This document shows, piece by piece, positions 53,484 through 62,880 of a stretch of 64,000 bases of DNA. Made by a program: the position numbers and the translations under genes. Under the pieces are notes generated by a model that worked only from the letters and a program-made list of their open reading frames with translations, searched no databases and was not told where the DNA came from. Source of the DNA: Knoellia sp. p5-6-4. Its GTDB lineage: Bacteria; Actinomycetota; Actinomycetes; Actinomycetales; Dermatophilaceae. Position 1 is the first letter of the stretch; every line of letters begins with the position of its first letter. The stretch covers positions 1,054,001 to 1,118,000 of the forward strand of contig NZ_JARGZF010000002.1 of the NCBI RefSeq assembly GCF_029222705.1, given 5' to 3'.

Positions 53484-54988
53484 CGAAAGCCACCATCGCC
53501 ACCATCGCCACCATCGCCACCATGCTCAGCCCGGGGCTTGACGCATCGGCGAGGCAGCGCACGACGCAGATCGGGCAGGCTCGCCAAACCCCAGACCACG
53601 AGGAAGGCAGCACTGGTACAGACTTGGGCTAGGGAGCCCCATCCGACTTTGGCTGACCACACACACAGGCCCGCAACGACCAGCATGGCGGACACCGTCC
53701 TGAGAGTGAGTATCACCCAGTGGTGTCCACCTTGCCGCCAGCAGACCGCGAAGGAAATGGCGAAGATCGTCGCTGTGCCGGCAAGGTAGCCGACCGCGAT
53801 GCCCACGATGCCCCACGCCGGCCCCGCGAACAACCAGACCAGGCAGCCCAGAGTCATCCCGGCAATGCCGCCGCCCGTCGTGATTCGCATGCCACGACGC
53901 CCAGCGGTCATGATCGCGTTGACGCTGGAGACGCCAAGCGTCGTCAGGCACACGGCGCCCATGAGAATGGGCAGCACGACGGCAGAGTCTGCGTAGCGAT
54001 CACCCCACAACACATCGACGATGAGCCGGCTGCACAGGGCCAGAGGGCCGAAGATCGCCACCATTACGCTGAACAGACCCCGCGTGGCGAGGTCGGTCTG
54101 GGTGTGGAACTGGACCCTGTCTCCCCGCCCCCAAGACTCTGCCATGGTGGGGAACAGAACCAAGCTGAGGGACCCTGCCAAGAGCGAGGCGGGCGTTGCC
54201 AGCGTCATAGCTGCCGCGAACAATCCGGCGTCGTGCGGCGATGCGACCGCCTTGGCAACGATCATCGCGAGTTGCAGGAATCCTGCACTGACGATCGACC
54301 CGACTGCGGCGAGCGTGATGAACCCGTCGATCTCGCGTCGCAGTTCCTTCCCCAAGGTGCTTCTCGCTCCGTGCGGCCAGCACGCAACGGTGTAGACGCC
54401 GTAGCTGGCTGCCAGAGGCAGTAAGAGCGCCAGGCTGCGTATCCCCAGCAGCAACAGCACCAACATGCCTACCAGACCAAGGACGGAGGCGATGACGTCC
54501 CACTGGGTCCCCCGGCGCACCTGGCCCACGCCGTATTGCACTCCTCGGGTGAAGGCGTATCCGCAATACCCGGCCAGCAGAAGCGCGATGCTCACGACAT
54601 CAAGCACGGTGGCCCGGGGGTCATGGATGCTCCACAACACGCCGCACACCACGACCATCAGCGCCGTCACCTGGACACTGCGACGGCCCAAGTGTGCCGC
54701 AACCGCCTGGGTCTGTTGTGCGTCCCCCCCGCCTCGCGAGCGCGCGAGGAACTTCGCCGCGGCGGACCCGATGGACGTCGGCCAGCACAGCGAGAGCAGC
54801 AACGCGACAGAGATTGCACTCTGGAAGATGCCGAGTGCCACTGGTCCGCCCATGCGCCCGACGAGCAAGTTAGCCGCGAACCTCAGTCCACCCTGCGAAG
54901 CCGTGCCTAGCAGGCCCCAGGCGCCACGCTCGGCCATGGTTCCCACCGTCGGCTGGTCCAGGCGGACAGGGCGCAGCAGTGTGGTCAC
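53480..54988 (-). CDS. Wzx-type polysaccharide flippase
   Basis: A 502-residue membrane protein with about 12-14 hydrophobic helices and the polysaccharide biosynthesis (MATE/Wzx) pattern: GAWGLLGTASQGGLRFAANL at the start, and LTTLGVSSVNAIMTAGRRG near 350. It would move a lipid-linked oligosaccharide across the membrane. The GTG at 54988 is chosen because TAGGCT lies 8 bases upstream (leaderless); the frame also has an ATG at 55030. The C-terminus is a charged tail with GGD repeats. It is convergent with the glycosyltransferase gene and overlaps its end by 4 bp. Confidence 0.83.
   Translation of the reverse strand: MTTLLRPVRLDQPTVGTMAERGAWGLLGTASQGGLRFAANLLVGRMGGPVALGIFQSAISVALLLSLCWPTSIGSAAAKFLARSRGGGDAQQTQAVAAHLGRRSVQVTALMVVVCGVLWSIHDPRATVLDVVSIALLLAGYCGYAFTRGVQYGVGQVRRGTQWDVIASVLGLVGMLVLLLLGIRSLALLLPLAASYGVYTVACWPHGARSTLGKELRREIDGFITLAAVGSIVSAGFLQLAMIVAKAVASPHDAGLFAAAMTLATPASLLAGSLSLVLFPTMAESWGRGDRVQFHTQTDLATRGLFSVMVAIFGPLALCSRLIVDVLWGDRYADSAVVLPILMGAVCLTTLGVSSVNAIMTAGRRGMRITTGGGIAGMTLGCLVWLFAGPAWGIVGIAVGYLAGTATIFAISFAVCWRQGGHHWVILTLRTVSAMLVVAGLCVWSAKVGWGSLAQVCTSAAFLVVWGLASLPDLRRALPRRCVKPRAEHGGDGGDGGDGGFR
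53490..53523. repeat. Short tandem repeat, CACCATCGC unit
   Basis: CACCATCGC is repeated nearly four times in tandem. On the minus strand it encodes the (GGD)-rich tail of the flippase. Because the unit is 9 bp, changes in copy number keep the reading frame. Confidence 0.8.
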
Positions 54989-55294
54989 GTTGGGTAAGCC
55001 TACCGACCCCATGACCTCGGCTCTCCGCATGCACGGCCGGCTGTCTCAGCTCCGCAAACCGGCACCAAGTTACGGCTGCTCGAAACACCCCTTAATGACT
55101 CTGTAACCCTACGGACCGGTATGTGGGACACCGCCCGACCCGCTGGGGAAAAGACACAACCGGGACCTGTGGCACCTGTCACATATTGACGACGTACCGC
55201 CCTTATTGCGCTGGCACGCTCCTCGCAACAACAGCGGGGCTCCCGGCCCCTGCCGGCAAGGTCGCCGGCGCCCCTTCCCCTCTCGGAGGCACTC

Positions 55295-56308
55295 ATGGCT
55301 CGTTCGTCCCTCATCCGCCTGGCCGCCCCGACGGTGGCCCTCGCGCTCGCGCTCTCCGCCTGTGGCGGCGGCTCCTCCGGCTCCGGCGGCGAGGGAGGCG
55401 AGAAGGAGCTCAAGGTCGCCGCGCTCTTCTCCGGCTCGGCCACCGACGCCGACTACAACTCGCTCGGCCTCCTCGCCCTCGAGGCGGCAGAGAAGAACCT
55501 CAAGGCCGAGACCGCCCACTCCGAGAGCGTGCCCGTGCCCGACGCCGAGCGCGTCATGAAGGAGTACCTCGCCGACGGCTACAACGTCATCTGGAGCCAC
55601 GGCAGCCAGTACTTCGAGGCGACCCAGAAGCTGGCCAAGCAGAACCCCAACGTGACCTTCATCGGCGAGTTCGACGACAAGCCGAAGGAGTCGGTGCCCA
55701 ACCTGTGGGTGCTCGACCGCAACTTCCACGTCGCCTTCTACCCGATCGGCATCCTCGCGGGCGCGACCACGAAGTCGGGCAAGATCGGCTACGTCGGCGG
55801 CCTGAGCCTGCCGTTCTCCTACTCCGAGGTCCACGCGATCAACCAGGCGCTGAAGGACAGCGGCTCCTCGGCGAAGGTCACTCCGGTCTGGACCGGTGAC
55901 TTCAACGAGCCGGCCAAGGCGCAGCAGATCACCACCCAGCTCATCGGCCAGGGCAACGACGTCATCGTCGGCTCGCTGAACCTCGGCATGGTCGGCGCCT
56001 TCCAGGCCACCAAGGGCAAGGCTGCCGACGTGCGGGTGACCGCAAAGTACACCGACAAGTCGCAGTTCGACCCCGAGCACTACGCGACCTCGACGATCTA
56101 CGACTTCACCAAGCCGCTGAACGACATGCTGACCAAGATCCAGGGCGGCACCACCTCCGGCTACTTCCCGCTCGGCTTCGACGCCGGTGTCTCGATCCAG
56201 CCGCCGAAGAACGTCTCCCCCGAGGTCGTGACCAAGGTCGAGAAGGCGGTCGAGGACATCAAGTCCGGCGCCATCACGGTCGAGAAGAACCTCACCCCGA
56301 TCAAGTGA
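55295..56308 (+). CDS. BMP-family nucleoside-binding lipoprotein of an ABC importer
   Basis: A 337-residue lipoprotein. Residues 1-23 are a lipoprotein signal with the lipobox LSAC (Cys23), then a Gly/Ser-rich linker and the BMP/PnrA domain (LKVAALFSGSATDADYNSLG near residue 40; KIGYVGGLSLPFSYSEVHAI near 162). PnrA-type proteins capture purine nucleosides. The ATG follows GGAGG. The gap of 264 bp before it holds the promoter. It is the first gene of a complete importer operon. Confidence 0.9.
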   Translation: MARSSLIRLAAPTVALALALSACGGGSSGSGGEGGEKELKVAALFSGSATDADYNSLGLLALEAAEKNLKAETAHSESVPVPDAERVMKEYLADGYNVIWSHGSQYFEATQKLAKQNPNVTFIGEFDDKPKESVPNLWVLDRNFHVAFYPIGILAGATTKSGKIGYVGGLSLPFSYSEVHAINQALKDSGSSAKVTPVWTGDFNEPAKAQQITTQLIGQGNDVIVGSLNLGMVGAFQATKGKAADVRVTAKYTDKSQFDPEHYATSTIYDFTKPLNDMLTKIQGGTTSGYFPLGFDAGVSIQPPKNVSPEVVTKVEKAVEDIKSGAITVEKNLTPIK

Positions 56309-57963
56309 CGGGCCGACCCGACATGACCTCGGTGGACGAGTCGCGCCTCGGCGTGGCCCAGGGCTCCTCCGCTCCCCTCCTGGCGATGGAGGGGATCCGG
56401 AAGACCTTCGGGCCCGTCGTGGCCCTGGACGGGGTGGACCTCACCGTCGGCCGCAGCGAGGTGCACGGCCTCCTCGGCGGCAACGGCGCGGGCAAGACCA
56501 CCCTCATGAACGTGCTCTACGGCCTGTACCGGCCGGACTCCGGCAGCGTCGTGCTCGACGGGTCCACCGTCGACATCCGCGACCCGCGGGACGCCATCTC
56601 GCACGGCGTCGGCATGGTCCACCAGAACTTCCTCCAGGTGGACACCTACACCGTGACCGAGAACATCGTCCTCGGCACGTCGCTGCCCTCGTGGCCGACC
56701 GTCGACCTCAAGGCACCGGCGACGCGGATCGCCGAGCTCTCGGAGCGCTTCGGCCTCACCGTCGACCCCCATGCCGAGGTGGCTCGCCTCTCGGTGGGCC
56801 TGCGGCAGCGCGTCGAGATCCTCAAGGCGCTGTACCGCGGGGCGAAGGTGCTCGTGCTCGATGAGCCCACGACGAACCTCACGCCGCAGGAGGTCGACTC
56901 GCTCTTCGGCTCCCTGCGGGCGATCGTCGACGAGGGCATGAGCGTCGTGTTCATCACCCACAAGATCCGCGAGACCATGGCGGTCTGCGACGCCCTCACG
57001 GTGATGCGCGACGGCAAACGCGTCGGCACGGTGCGCCGGGCCGACACCTCTGCCGCAGACCTCGCCACCCTCATGGTCGGCGACGACGCAGCGGTGGGTC
57101 GGGTGACAGAGGTCGTCACCGCCGGGATGGGCGCACCGAGCGACGCCGTGCCGGCCGACGCCCCCGTCCCCGTGCCGATCGCCGACACGCGCGACCTGAC
57201 CGGCGCCCTCGTGCGGGTGACGGTGCGCGACCTCGTGGTGCACAACGACCACGGGGTGGCAGCGACGCACGACGTGGGCTTCGAGATCCGCCGCGGCGAG
57301 ATCGTCGGCATCGCCGGCGTGGCCGGCAACGGCCAGGTCGAGCTCGCCGAGGGCGTGGCCGGCGTGCGCGCGCTGCACAGCGGTGCCGTCGAGGTCGACG
57401 GCGAGCCGCTCGCCGGTCGACCGACAGCCGTCTGGCTCGAGTCGGGCGTCGCCTACGTGCCGGAGGACCGGCACCGGGACGGCATCCTGCCCTCGGCCAG
57501 CATCATGGAGAACCTCGTCCTCGGCGCCCAGCGCAGCGTCCGGTTCCGCAAGGGCCCGCTCGTCGACTGGAAGGCGGCCCGCCGCCACGCCGAGGAGGCC
57601 ATCAAGACCTACTCGATCAAGGCCTCCGGCCCGACTGCTCCCGCTGCCGCCCTCTCCGGCGGCAACATGCAGCGCGTCATCCTCGCCCGCGCCTTCTCGC
57701 ACCGGCCGGGCTTCCTCATCCTGCACAACCCCACCCGTGGCCTCGACATCCCCTCGACCCAGTTCGTCTACGACCGGGTCCGGGAAGCGGCCCAGGAGCA
57801 CTCCGCGGTGCTGCTGATGTCCGAGGACCTCGACGAGCTGACGCACCTGTGCGACCGCATCCTGGTCCTCTACTCGGGCCGGATCGTGGGCGAGCGCCAG
57901 CGGGGCCACTACGACCAGTACGAACTCGGCCACCTCATGGCCGGTCTCGAGGACAAGGCATGA
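56305..57963 (+). CDS. ABC transporter ATPase, nucleoside/sugar type with two ATPase domains
   Basis: A 552-residue protein with two ABC domains. The first has Walker A GGNGAGKTTLMNVLYG near residue 53, signature LSVGLRQRVEILKAL and Walker B VLVLDEPTTNLTP. The second has a degenerate Walker A (GVAGNGQVELAEGV) and LSGGNMQRVILARAF. This one-working, one-degenerate layout is usual for RbsA/NupO-type importers. The GTG start overlaps the lipoprotein stop. Confidence 0.92.
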   Translation: MTGRPDMTSVDESRLGVAQGSSAPLLAMEGIRKTFGPVVALDGVDLTVGRSEVHGLLGGNGAGKTTLMNVLYGLYRPDSGSVVLDGSTVDIRDPRDAISHGVGMVHQNFLQVDTYTVTENIVLGTSLPSWPTVDLKAPATRIAELSERFGLTVDPHAEVARLSVGLRQRVEILKALYRGAKVLVLDEPTTNLTPQEVDSLFGSLRAIVDEGMSVVFITHKIRETMAVCDALTVMRDGKRVGTVRRADTSAADLATLMVGDDAAVGRVTEVVTAGMGAPSDAVPADAPVPVPIADTRDLTGALVRVTVRDLVVHNDHGVAATHDVGFEIRRGEIVGIAGVAGNGQVELAEGVAGVRALHSGAVEVDGEPLAGRPTAVWLESGVAYVPEDRHRDGILPSASIMENLVLGAQRSVRFRKGPLVDWKAARRHAEEAIKTYSIKASGPTAPAAALSGGNMQRVILARAFSHRPGFLILHNPTRGLDIPSTQFVYDRVREAAQEHSAVLLMSEDLDELTHLCDRILVLYSGRIVGERQRGHYDQYELGHLMAGLEDKA

Positions 57964-59042
57964 CCACCACCGCCACCCCGCCCGCCACGACACCGTCGCC
58001 GACGACCACGCGCCGAGGCGCCGGCCTGACGCAGACGCTGCTGTCCTACGTCATCGCGGTCCTGCTGGCCTTCGTGGTCTCGGGCATCGTCATCGCGCTC
58101 CTGGGGCACTCCCCCATCGAGGCGTTCCGCGCCATCGTCACCACGTCGTTCAAGTCGTCGTTCGGCCTCATCGAGACGGTGCACAAGTGGGTGCCCCTGG
58201 TGCTGCTGGCGCTGGCCTTCACGATCCCGCTGGCGGCCGGCAAGTACAACATCGGTGGCGAGGGACAGCTGCTCGTCGGCGCGACCGCCTCGGCCGCGGT
58301 CGGCATCACGATGAAGGACTCACCGATGGTGGTCCTGCTCCCCCTCGTGCTGCTGGTCGGCGTGCTCGCCGGCGGCGTCTACGCGTGGATCGCCGCATGG
58401 CTCATGGACCGGTTCGGGGTCAACGAGATCCTCAGCACGGTGCTGCTGAACTTCGTCAGCTTCGGCATCGTCGACTACGTCGCCAGCGAGGTGTGGAGCG
58501 ACCCGGCCGCCGGGCACCCCACGACCGTGCCGATCGGTGAGGGCGGCCTGCTCCCCCTCATCGGGGCGCCCCCGCTGCACAGCGGCGTCTTCCTGGCGCT
58601 CCTCGTGTCGGTGGCCACCGTGGTGGTCATGCGCCGCACCGTGCCGGGCTACGAGCTGCGGGCCGTGGGCACGAACCCGCGGGCGGCCGCCGTCCACGGT
58701 GTGCGCATCGGCCGCGTAGCGGTCGGCTCGCTCGTCGTCGGTGGCGCGCTCGCCGGTTTCGCCGGGGCCATCGAGGTGGCCGGCGTCCACGGCAAGCTCA
58801 TCGAGGGCATGCAGTCCAACTACCTGCTGCTCGGCATCATCATCGGGCTCATCGCCCGGGGCAACGCCCTCGCCGTGCCGTTCGTGGCCTTCGGCATCGC
58901 CGTCCTCGAGGTCGGCGCGAGCGCGATGCAGCGCAGCGCCGACGTGCCGATGGAGATGGTGCTCATCGTCGAGGCCCTGATCCTGCTGTTCCTGCTGTTC
59001 TCCGACGTCGTCGGGGCCCGTCTGAGGAGGTCCTCGCGATGA
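57960..59042 (+). CDS. ABC transporter permease, nucleoside type
   Basis: A 360-residue permease of the BPD_transp_2 family. After a 25-residue Thr/Pro-rich tail come about eight to ten helices. NIGGEGQLLVGATASAAVG near residue 98 and RAVGTNPRAAAVHGVRIGRV near 235 are characteristic. The start overlaps the ATPase stop (ATGA). Confidence 0.9.
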   Translation: MTTTATPPATTPSPTTTRRGAGLTQTLLSYVIAVLLAFVVSGIVIALLGHSPIEAFRAIVTTSFKSSFGLIETVHKWVPLVLLALAFTIPLAAGKYNIGGEGQLLVGATASAAVGITMKDSPMVVLLPLVLLVGVLAGGVYAWIAAWLMDRFGVNEILSTVLLNFVSFGIVDYVASEVWSDPAAGHPTTVPIGEGGLLPLIGAPPLHSGVFLALLVSVATVVVMRRTVPGYELRAVGTNPRAAAVHGVRIGRVAVGSLVVGGALAGFAGAIEVAGVHGKLIEGMQSNYLLLGIIIGLIARGNALAVPFVAFGIAVLEVGASAMQRSADVPMEMVLIVEALILLFLLFSDVVGARLRRSSR

Positions 59043-59965
59043 ACGAGGTCGTGCCGTTCCTGCAGCTCGTCGTCACGGCGATGGTGCCCTTCATCCTCGC
59101 TGCCCAGGGCACCATGCTCGCCGGCCGCGCCGGGGTGTTCAACGTGGCCCAGGAGGGCTTGATGATGCTCGGCGCCAGCGTCGGGTTCCTGGTCTCGCTG
59201 AAGATGGGCGGCAACCCGATGGGCCTGCTCGTCGCCGCCCTCGTGGGCGCCGCGTTCGGCTGGTTCCTGGGCTGGGTCACCACGCGCTTCCGCCTCGACC
59301 AGTTCGTCATCGGGCTCGCCCTGTTCTTCGCGGCCGTGGGCATCGCGTCGCTGCTCTACAAGGTGGTCATCGGCGTCACGCTCACCCCGCCGCTCATCGA
59401 CACCCTGCCCGACATCAAGATCCCCGTGCTCTCGGAGATCCCGGGCGTCGGCCAGATCCTGTTCACGCAAGACGCGATGGTCTATTTCGCGTTCCTCGTC
59501 TCGGGGTTCCTCTACTGGATGCTCTACCGCACCAACCTCGGCCTCAAGCTGCGGTCGGTGGGCGAGAACCCCAAGGCCGCCGACAGCCTCGGCGTCAGCG
59601 TCGCCCGCACCCGCATCTGGTGCTCGACCGCCGGTGGCGCCCTGATGGCCCTGGCCGGCGCGTACCTGCCGATGACGTACACGGGCACCTACACCGAGGG
59701 CATCGTGGCCGGGCGTGGCTGGCTCGCCATCGCGCTGGCGTTCTTCGGCGGCTGGCGCCCGCAGTACATCCTCGCCGGCTCGGCGTTCTTCGCCGGCATG
59801 GAGGTGCTCGCCCTGCGGGTGCAGGTGGGCGGCGTCGACATCCCCCACCAGTTCATCTCGATGCTGCCGTACGTCGCGACGCTGCTCGTGATGATGTTCG
59901 CCCTTCGCTGGGCGAGCGTCCCCGCCTTCCTCGGTCGCAACTACGACCGGGAGAGCAGGCACTGA
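59039..59965 (+). CDS. ABC transporter permease, nucleoside type (second subunit)
   Basis: A 308-residue permease of the same family as the gene before it; they form a heterodimer. NVAQEGLMMLGASVGFLVSL near residue 36 and RSVGENPKAADSLGVSVART near 172 correspond to the motifs of its partner. ATGA overlap with the first permease gene. A terminator follows 30 bp after the stop. Confidence 0.9.
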   Translation: MNEVVPFLQLVVTAMVPFILAAQGTMLAGRAGVFNVAQEGLMMLGASVGFLVSLKMGGNPMGLLVAALVGAAFGWFLGWVTTRFRLDQFVIGLALFFAAVGIASLLYKVVIGVTLTPPLIDTLPDIKIPVLSEIPGVGQILFTQDAMVYFAFLVSGFLYWMLYRTNLGLKLRSVGENPKAADSLGVSVARTRIWCSTAGGALMALAGAYLPMTYTGTYTEGIVAGRGWLAIALAFFGGWRPQYILAGSAFFAGMEVLALRVQVGGVDIPHQFISMLPYVATLLVMMFALRWASVPAFLGRNYDRESRH

Positions 59966-59995
59966 CGACGCCCCCCACGTCAGGTGCCAGACGGT

Positions 59996-60026
59996 GCCCC
60001 CGGCCCCCAGACCCTGGGCCGGGGGC
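59996..60026 (+). terminator. Terminator of the nucleoside importer operon
   Basis: GCCCCCGGCCC pairs perfectly with GGGCCGGGGGC around a 9-base loop. Confidence 0.75.
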
Positions 60027-60056
60027 CTCGTCGTCCCCCGGCTCCCCGGAGCCGAC

Positions 60057-60073
60057 TGGGCAACATCTGACAG
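60057..60073 (+). promoter_or_regulatory. Weak copy of the TTGGCA-N5-TGCCAA operator before the CoA-transferase gene
   Basis: TGGGCA-ACATC-TGACAG matches 9 of 12 arm bases. The likely -10, TAGGCT (60129-60134), is 55 bp downstream, further than for the other copies. This is the least certain member of the set. Confidence 0.3.
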
Positions 60074-60195
60074 CGCGCCGGCCCAGCAGCCATCGCGGGC
60101 TGCCAGCGTCCTCCCTCGGCGCCGCGCCTAGGCTCGACCCCACGGCATACCCCGGCTCGCCTGTCGAGCCGTCCCATCAGCACCAGGAGCACACC

Positions 60196-61371
60196 GTGAG
60201 CGCACCCCTCGAGGGCACCACCGTCATCGACCTGTCCCGGGCGCTGGCCGGCCCGCACGCGGGAATGATGCTCGGCGACATGGGCGCCCGCGTCATCAAG
60301 GTGGAGTCACCCGGCGCCGGTGACGACACCCGAGGGTGGGGCCCGCCCTTCGTGGGGCCGGAGGACGACCCGATCTCGACCTACTTCCTGTCGTGCAACC
60401 GCAACAAGGAGTCGGTGACCCTCGACCTGAAGTCCGACGACGGCCGCGAGACGCTGACCCGGCTGGTGCGCCACGGCGACGTGCTCATCGAGAACTTCCG
60501 CCCCGGCGTGCTCGACCGGCTCGGCTTCACGGTCGAGCGCCTCCACGAGATCAACCCCGGCCTCATCGTGCTGTCGATCAGCGGCTTCGGACACGACGGG
60601 CCGCAGGGTGGCCGCGCGGGCTACGACCAGATCGCCCAGGGCGAGGCGGGCCTGATGTCGCTGACCGGCCCCTCCCCCGACCAGCCCACCCGCGTCGGCG
60701 TGCCGATCGGCGACCTGCTCGCGGGCATGTACGGCGCCTACGGCGTGGTCTCGGCCCTCCACGAGCGCAACCGCACCGGCAAGGGGCGCGTGGTGCGCAC
60801 CTCGCTGCTTGCCGCGATCGTCGGCGTGCACGCCTTCCAGGGCACCCGCTACACCGTCGCCGGCGAGGTGGGCCACGGGCAGGGGAACCACCACCCGTCG
60901 ATCACGCCCTACGGCCTCTTCGAGTGCAAGGACGGCATGCTGCAGATCGCCTGCGGCAGCGAGGGCCTCTGGGTCAAGCTCGCGACCGCCTTCGGCATCG
61001 ACCCCACCGGCGAGGGCATGGCCACCAACCGCGAGCGGGTCGCCAACCGCGAGGCCGTCAACGCCGCGGTCGACGCCGCCTTCGCCGACCGCACGCTCGC
61101 CGACCTGCTCACCACGCTCGACGAGATCGGCGTGCCCGCCGGCGAGGTGCGCACCCTCGACCGCGTCTACGAGTGGGACCAGACCCGCTCGCAGGGCCTC
61201 GTGCTCGACGTCGACCACCCCGTGCTCGGCTCGATCGAGATCCCCGGGCCGCCGATCCGCTTCGACGACAACGCGTATGCCGGTGGGCGGGCTGACCACC
61301 TCGCCCCACCGATGCTGGGCCAGCACAACGACGCGGTGCGCGCCTGGCTCGACGAGCAGGACCAGGCGTGA
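60196..61371 (+). CDS. CaiB/BaiF-family (class III) CoA-transferase
   Basis: A 391-residue enzyme that moves CoA between carboxylic acids. TTVIDLSRALAGPHAGMMLG at the start, LIENFRPGVLDRLGFTVERL near 95 and VGVPIGDLLAGMYGAYGV near 170, with the catalytic Asp, are the family marks. The GTG start follows CAGGAG. The next gene encodes a carboxyltransferase and overlaps its stop, so the acyl-CoA made here may be its substrate. The acid is not identifiable; malonate, oxalate or a related acid would fit a nucleobase pathway. Confidence 0.9.
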   Translation: MSAPLEGTTVIDLSRALAGPHAGMMLGDMGARVIKVESPGAGDDTRGWGPPFVGPEDDPISTYFLSCNRNKESVTLDLKSDDGRETLTRLVRHGDVLIENFRPGVLDRLGFTVERLHEINPGLIVLSISGFGHDGPQGGRAGYDQIAQGEAGLMSLTGPSPDQPTRVGVPIGDLLAGMYGAYGVVSALHERNRTGKGRVVRTSLLAAIVGVHAFQGTRYTVAGEVGHGQGNHHPSITPYGLFECKDGMLQIACGSEGLWVKLATAFGIDPTGEGMATNRERVANREAVNAAVDAAFADRTLADLLTTLDEIGVPAGEVRTLDRVYEWDQTRSQGLVLDVDHPVLGSIEIPGPPIRFDDNAYAGGRADHLAPPMLGQHNDAVRAWLDEQDQA

Positions 61372-62873
61372 GCGAGAAGCCGCGCCGCCTCGGCGCCCTC
61401 GAGCTGCTCGAGACGGTGCTCGACGAGGGCAGCTGGAAGAGCTGGGACGTGGCCCCGGTGCAGCCCACCTCCCCCGACAGCCCGTACGCCGCGGAGCTCG
61501 CCGCCGCTGCCGAGAAGGCCGGCACCGACGAGTCCATCATCACCGGCGAGGGCACCATCCGCGGACGCCGGGTGGCGATCATCGCGGGTGAGTTCCGCTT
61601 CCTGGCCGGGTCGATCGGTGCCGTCGCGGCGGAGCGGATCGTGCTGGCGTTCGAGCGTGCCCGCGAGGAGGAGCTGCCGCTCTTCGCCGCACCCTCCTCC
61701 GGCGGGACGCGCATGCAGGAGGGCACCCCCGCCTTCGTCGGCATGGTGAAGATCAGTGCGGCGTGCGCCGCCTTCAAGTCCGCCGGGCTGCCCTACCTCG
61801 TCTACCTGCGCCACCCCACCACCGGTGGCGTCTTCGCGTCGTGGGCCTCGCTCGGCCACGTCACGGTCGCCGAGCCGGGTGCCATGGTCGGCTTCCTCGG
61901 GGCGCGCGTCTACGAGGCGCTCTACGGCAAGCCGTTCCCAGAGGGCGTGCAGACCGCAGAGAACCTCTTCGAGCACGGGCTCGTCGACGCCGTGCTGCCG
62001 GTCGAGGCCCTCGCCGAGGTGGCCGACCGTGCCCTCAGCGTGCTCATGGCCCCACGTGAGGACCTGCCCGACGTGCCGGAGATCCCGAAGGAGCAGCTGG
62101 CCGACATCCCTGCCTGGGAGTCGATCACCCGCAGCCGCCGCGAGGACCGGCCCGGCGTGCGCACCCTGCTGCGCCTCGGGGCCACCGACGTGCTGCCGCT
62201 GCACGGCACCGGCCAGGGCGAGTACGACCCCGGCATGCTCATGGCGCTGGCCCGCTTCGGCGGTGCCCCCTGCGTCGTGCTCGGCCAGGACCGGCGCGGC
62301 CAGACCGTCGAGGACCCGTTGTCCCCCAAGGGACTTCGCGTCGCCCGTCGCGGCATGCGCCTGGCCCACGAGCTCAACCTGCCGCTGGTGAGCGTCATCG
62401 ACACCGCCGGTGCGGCGCTCTCCAAGGAGGCCGAGGAGGGTGGCCTGGCCGGTGAGATCGCCCGCTCCCTCGCCGAGCTCGTGACCCTCGACGCCCCCAC
62501 CCTGTGTGTGCTGCTCGGCCAGGGCACCGGCGGTGGCGCGCTGGCGGTCATGCCGGCCGACCGCGTGATCTGTGCCCAGCACTCCTGGCTGTCGCCGCTG
62601 CCGCCCGAGGGTGCCTCGGCCATCCTCCACCGCGAGACCAGCCGTGCGCCGGAGCTGGCGGCCAGCCAGCGGGTGCGCTCGCTCGACCTGCTCGCCGACG
62701 GCATCGTCGACCGCATCGTCGCCGAGCACCCCGATGCGGCTGACGAGCCGGAGCAGTTCTGCCAGCGCATGTCGCAGTCCATCCAGCACGAGCTGGCGAC
62801 GCTGGCGCGCATGGACCGGCAGGAGCGCCTGCAGGCCCGGCTCGACCGCTACCGCAGGCTGGGCCAGAACTAG
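61368..62873 (+). CDS. Fused acyl-CoA carboxyltransferase (AccD-AccA type)
   Basis: A 501-residue protein that joins both halves of an acetyl-CoA carboxylase carboxyltransferase. The N-terminal half is beta-like (APSSGGTRMQEGTPAFVGMV near residue 105) but lacks the zinc finger of AccD. The C-terminal half is alpha-like (VSVIDTAGAALSKEAEEGGL near 342; LLGQGTGGGALAVMPADRV near 382). No biotin carboxylase or biotin carrier gene is in the window, so partners must be elsewhere. The GTG start overlaps the CoA-transferase stop. Confidence 0.85.
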   Translation: MSEKPRRLGALELLETVLDEGSWKSWDVAPVQPTSPDSPYAAELAAAAEKAGTDESIITGEGTIRGRRVAIIAGEFRFLAGSIGAVAAERIVLAFERAREEELPLFAAPSSGGTRMQEGTPAFVGMVKISAACAAFKSAGLPYLVYLRHPTTGGVFASWASLGHVTVAEPGAMVGFLGARVYEALYGKPFPEGVQTAENLFEHGLVDAVLPVEALAEVADRALSVLMAPREDLPDVPEIPKEQLADIPAWESITRSRREDRPGVRTLLRLGATDVLPLHGTGQGEYDPGMLMALARFGGAPCVVLGQDRRGQTVEDPLSPKGLRVARRGMRLAHELNLPLVSVIDTAGAALSKEAEEGGLAGEIARSLAELVTLDAPTLCVLLGQGTGGGALAVMPADRVICAQHSWLSPLPPEGASAILHRETSRAPELAASQRVRSLDLLADGIVDRIVAEHPDAADEPEQFCQRMSQSIQHELATLARMDRQERLQARLDRYRRLGQN

Positions 62874-62880
62874 GACAGCG

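Noticed and set aside
53490-53523. CRISPR array at the CACCATCGC repeats.
   Set aside because: The unit is 9 bp with no spacers. It is a microsatellite inside a coding region.
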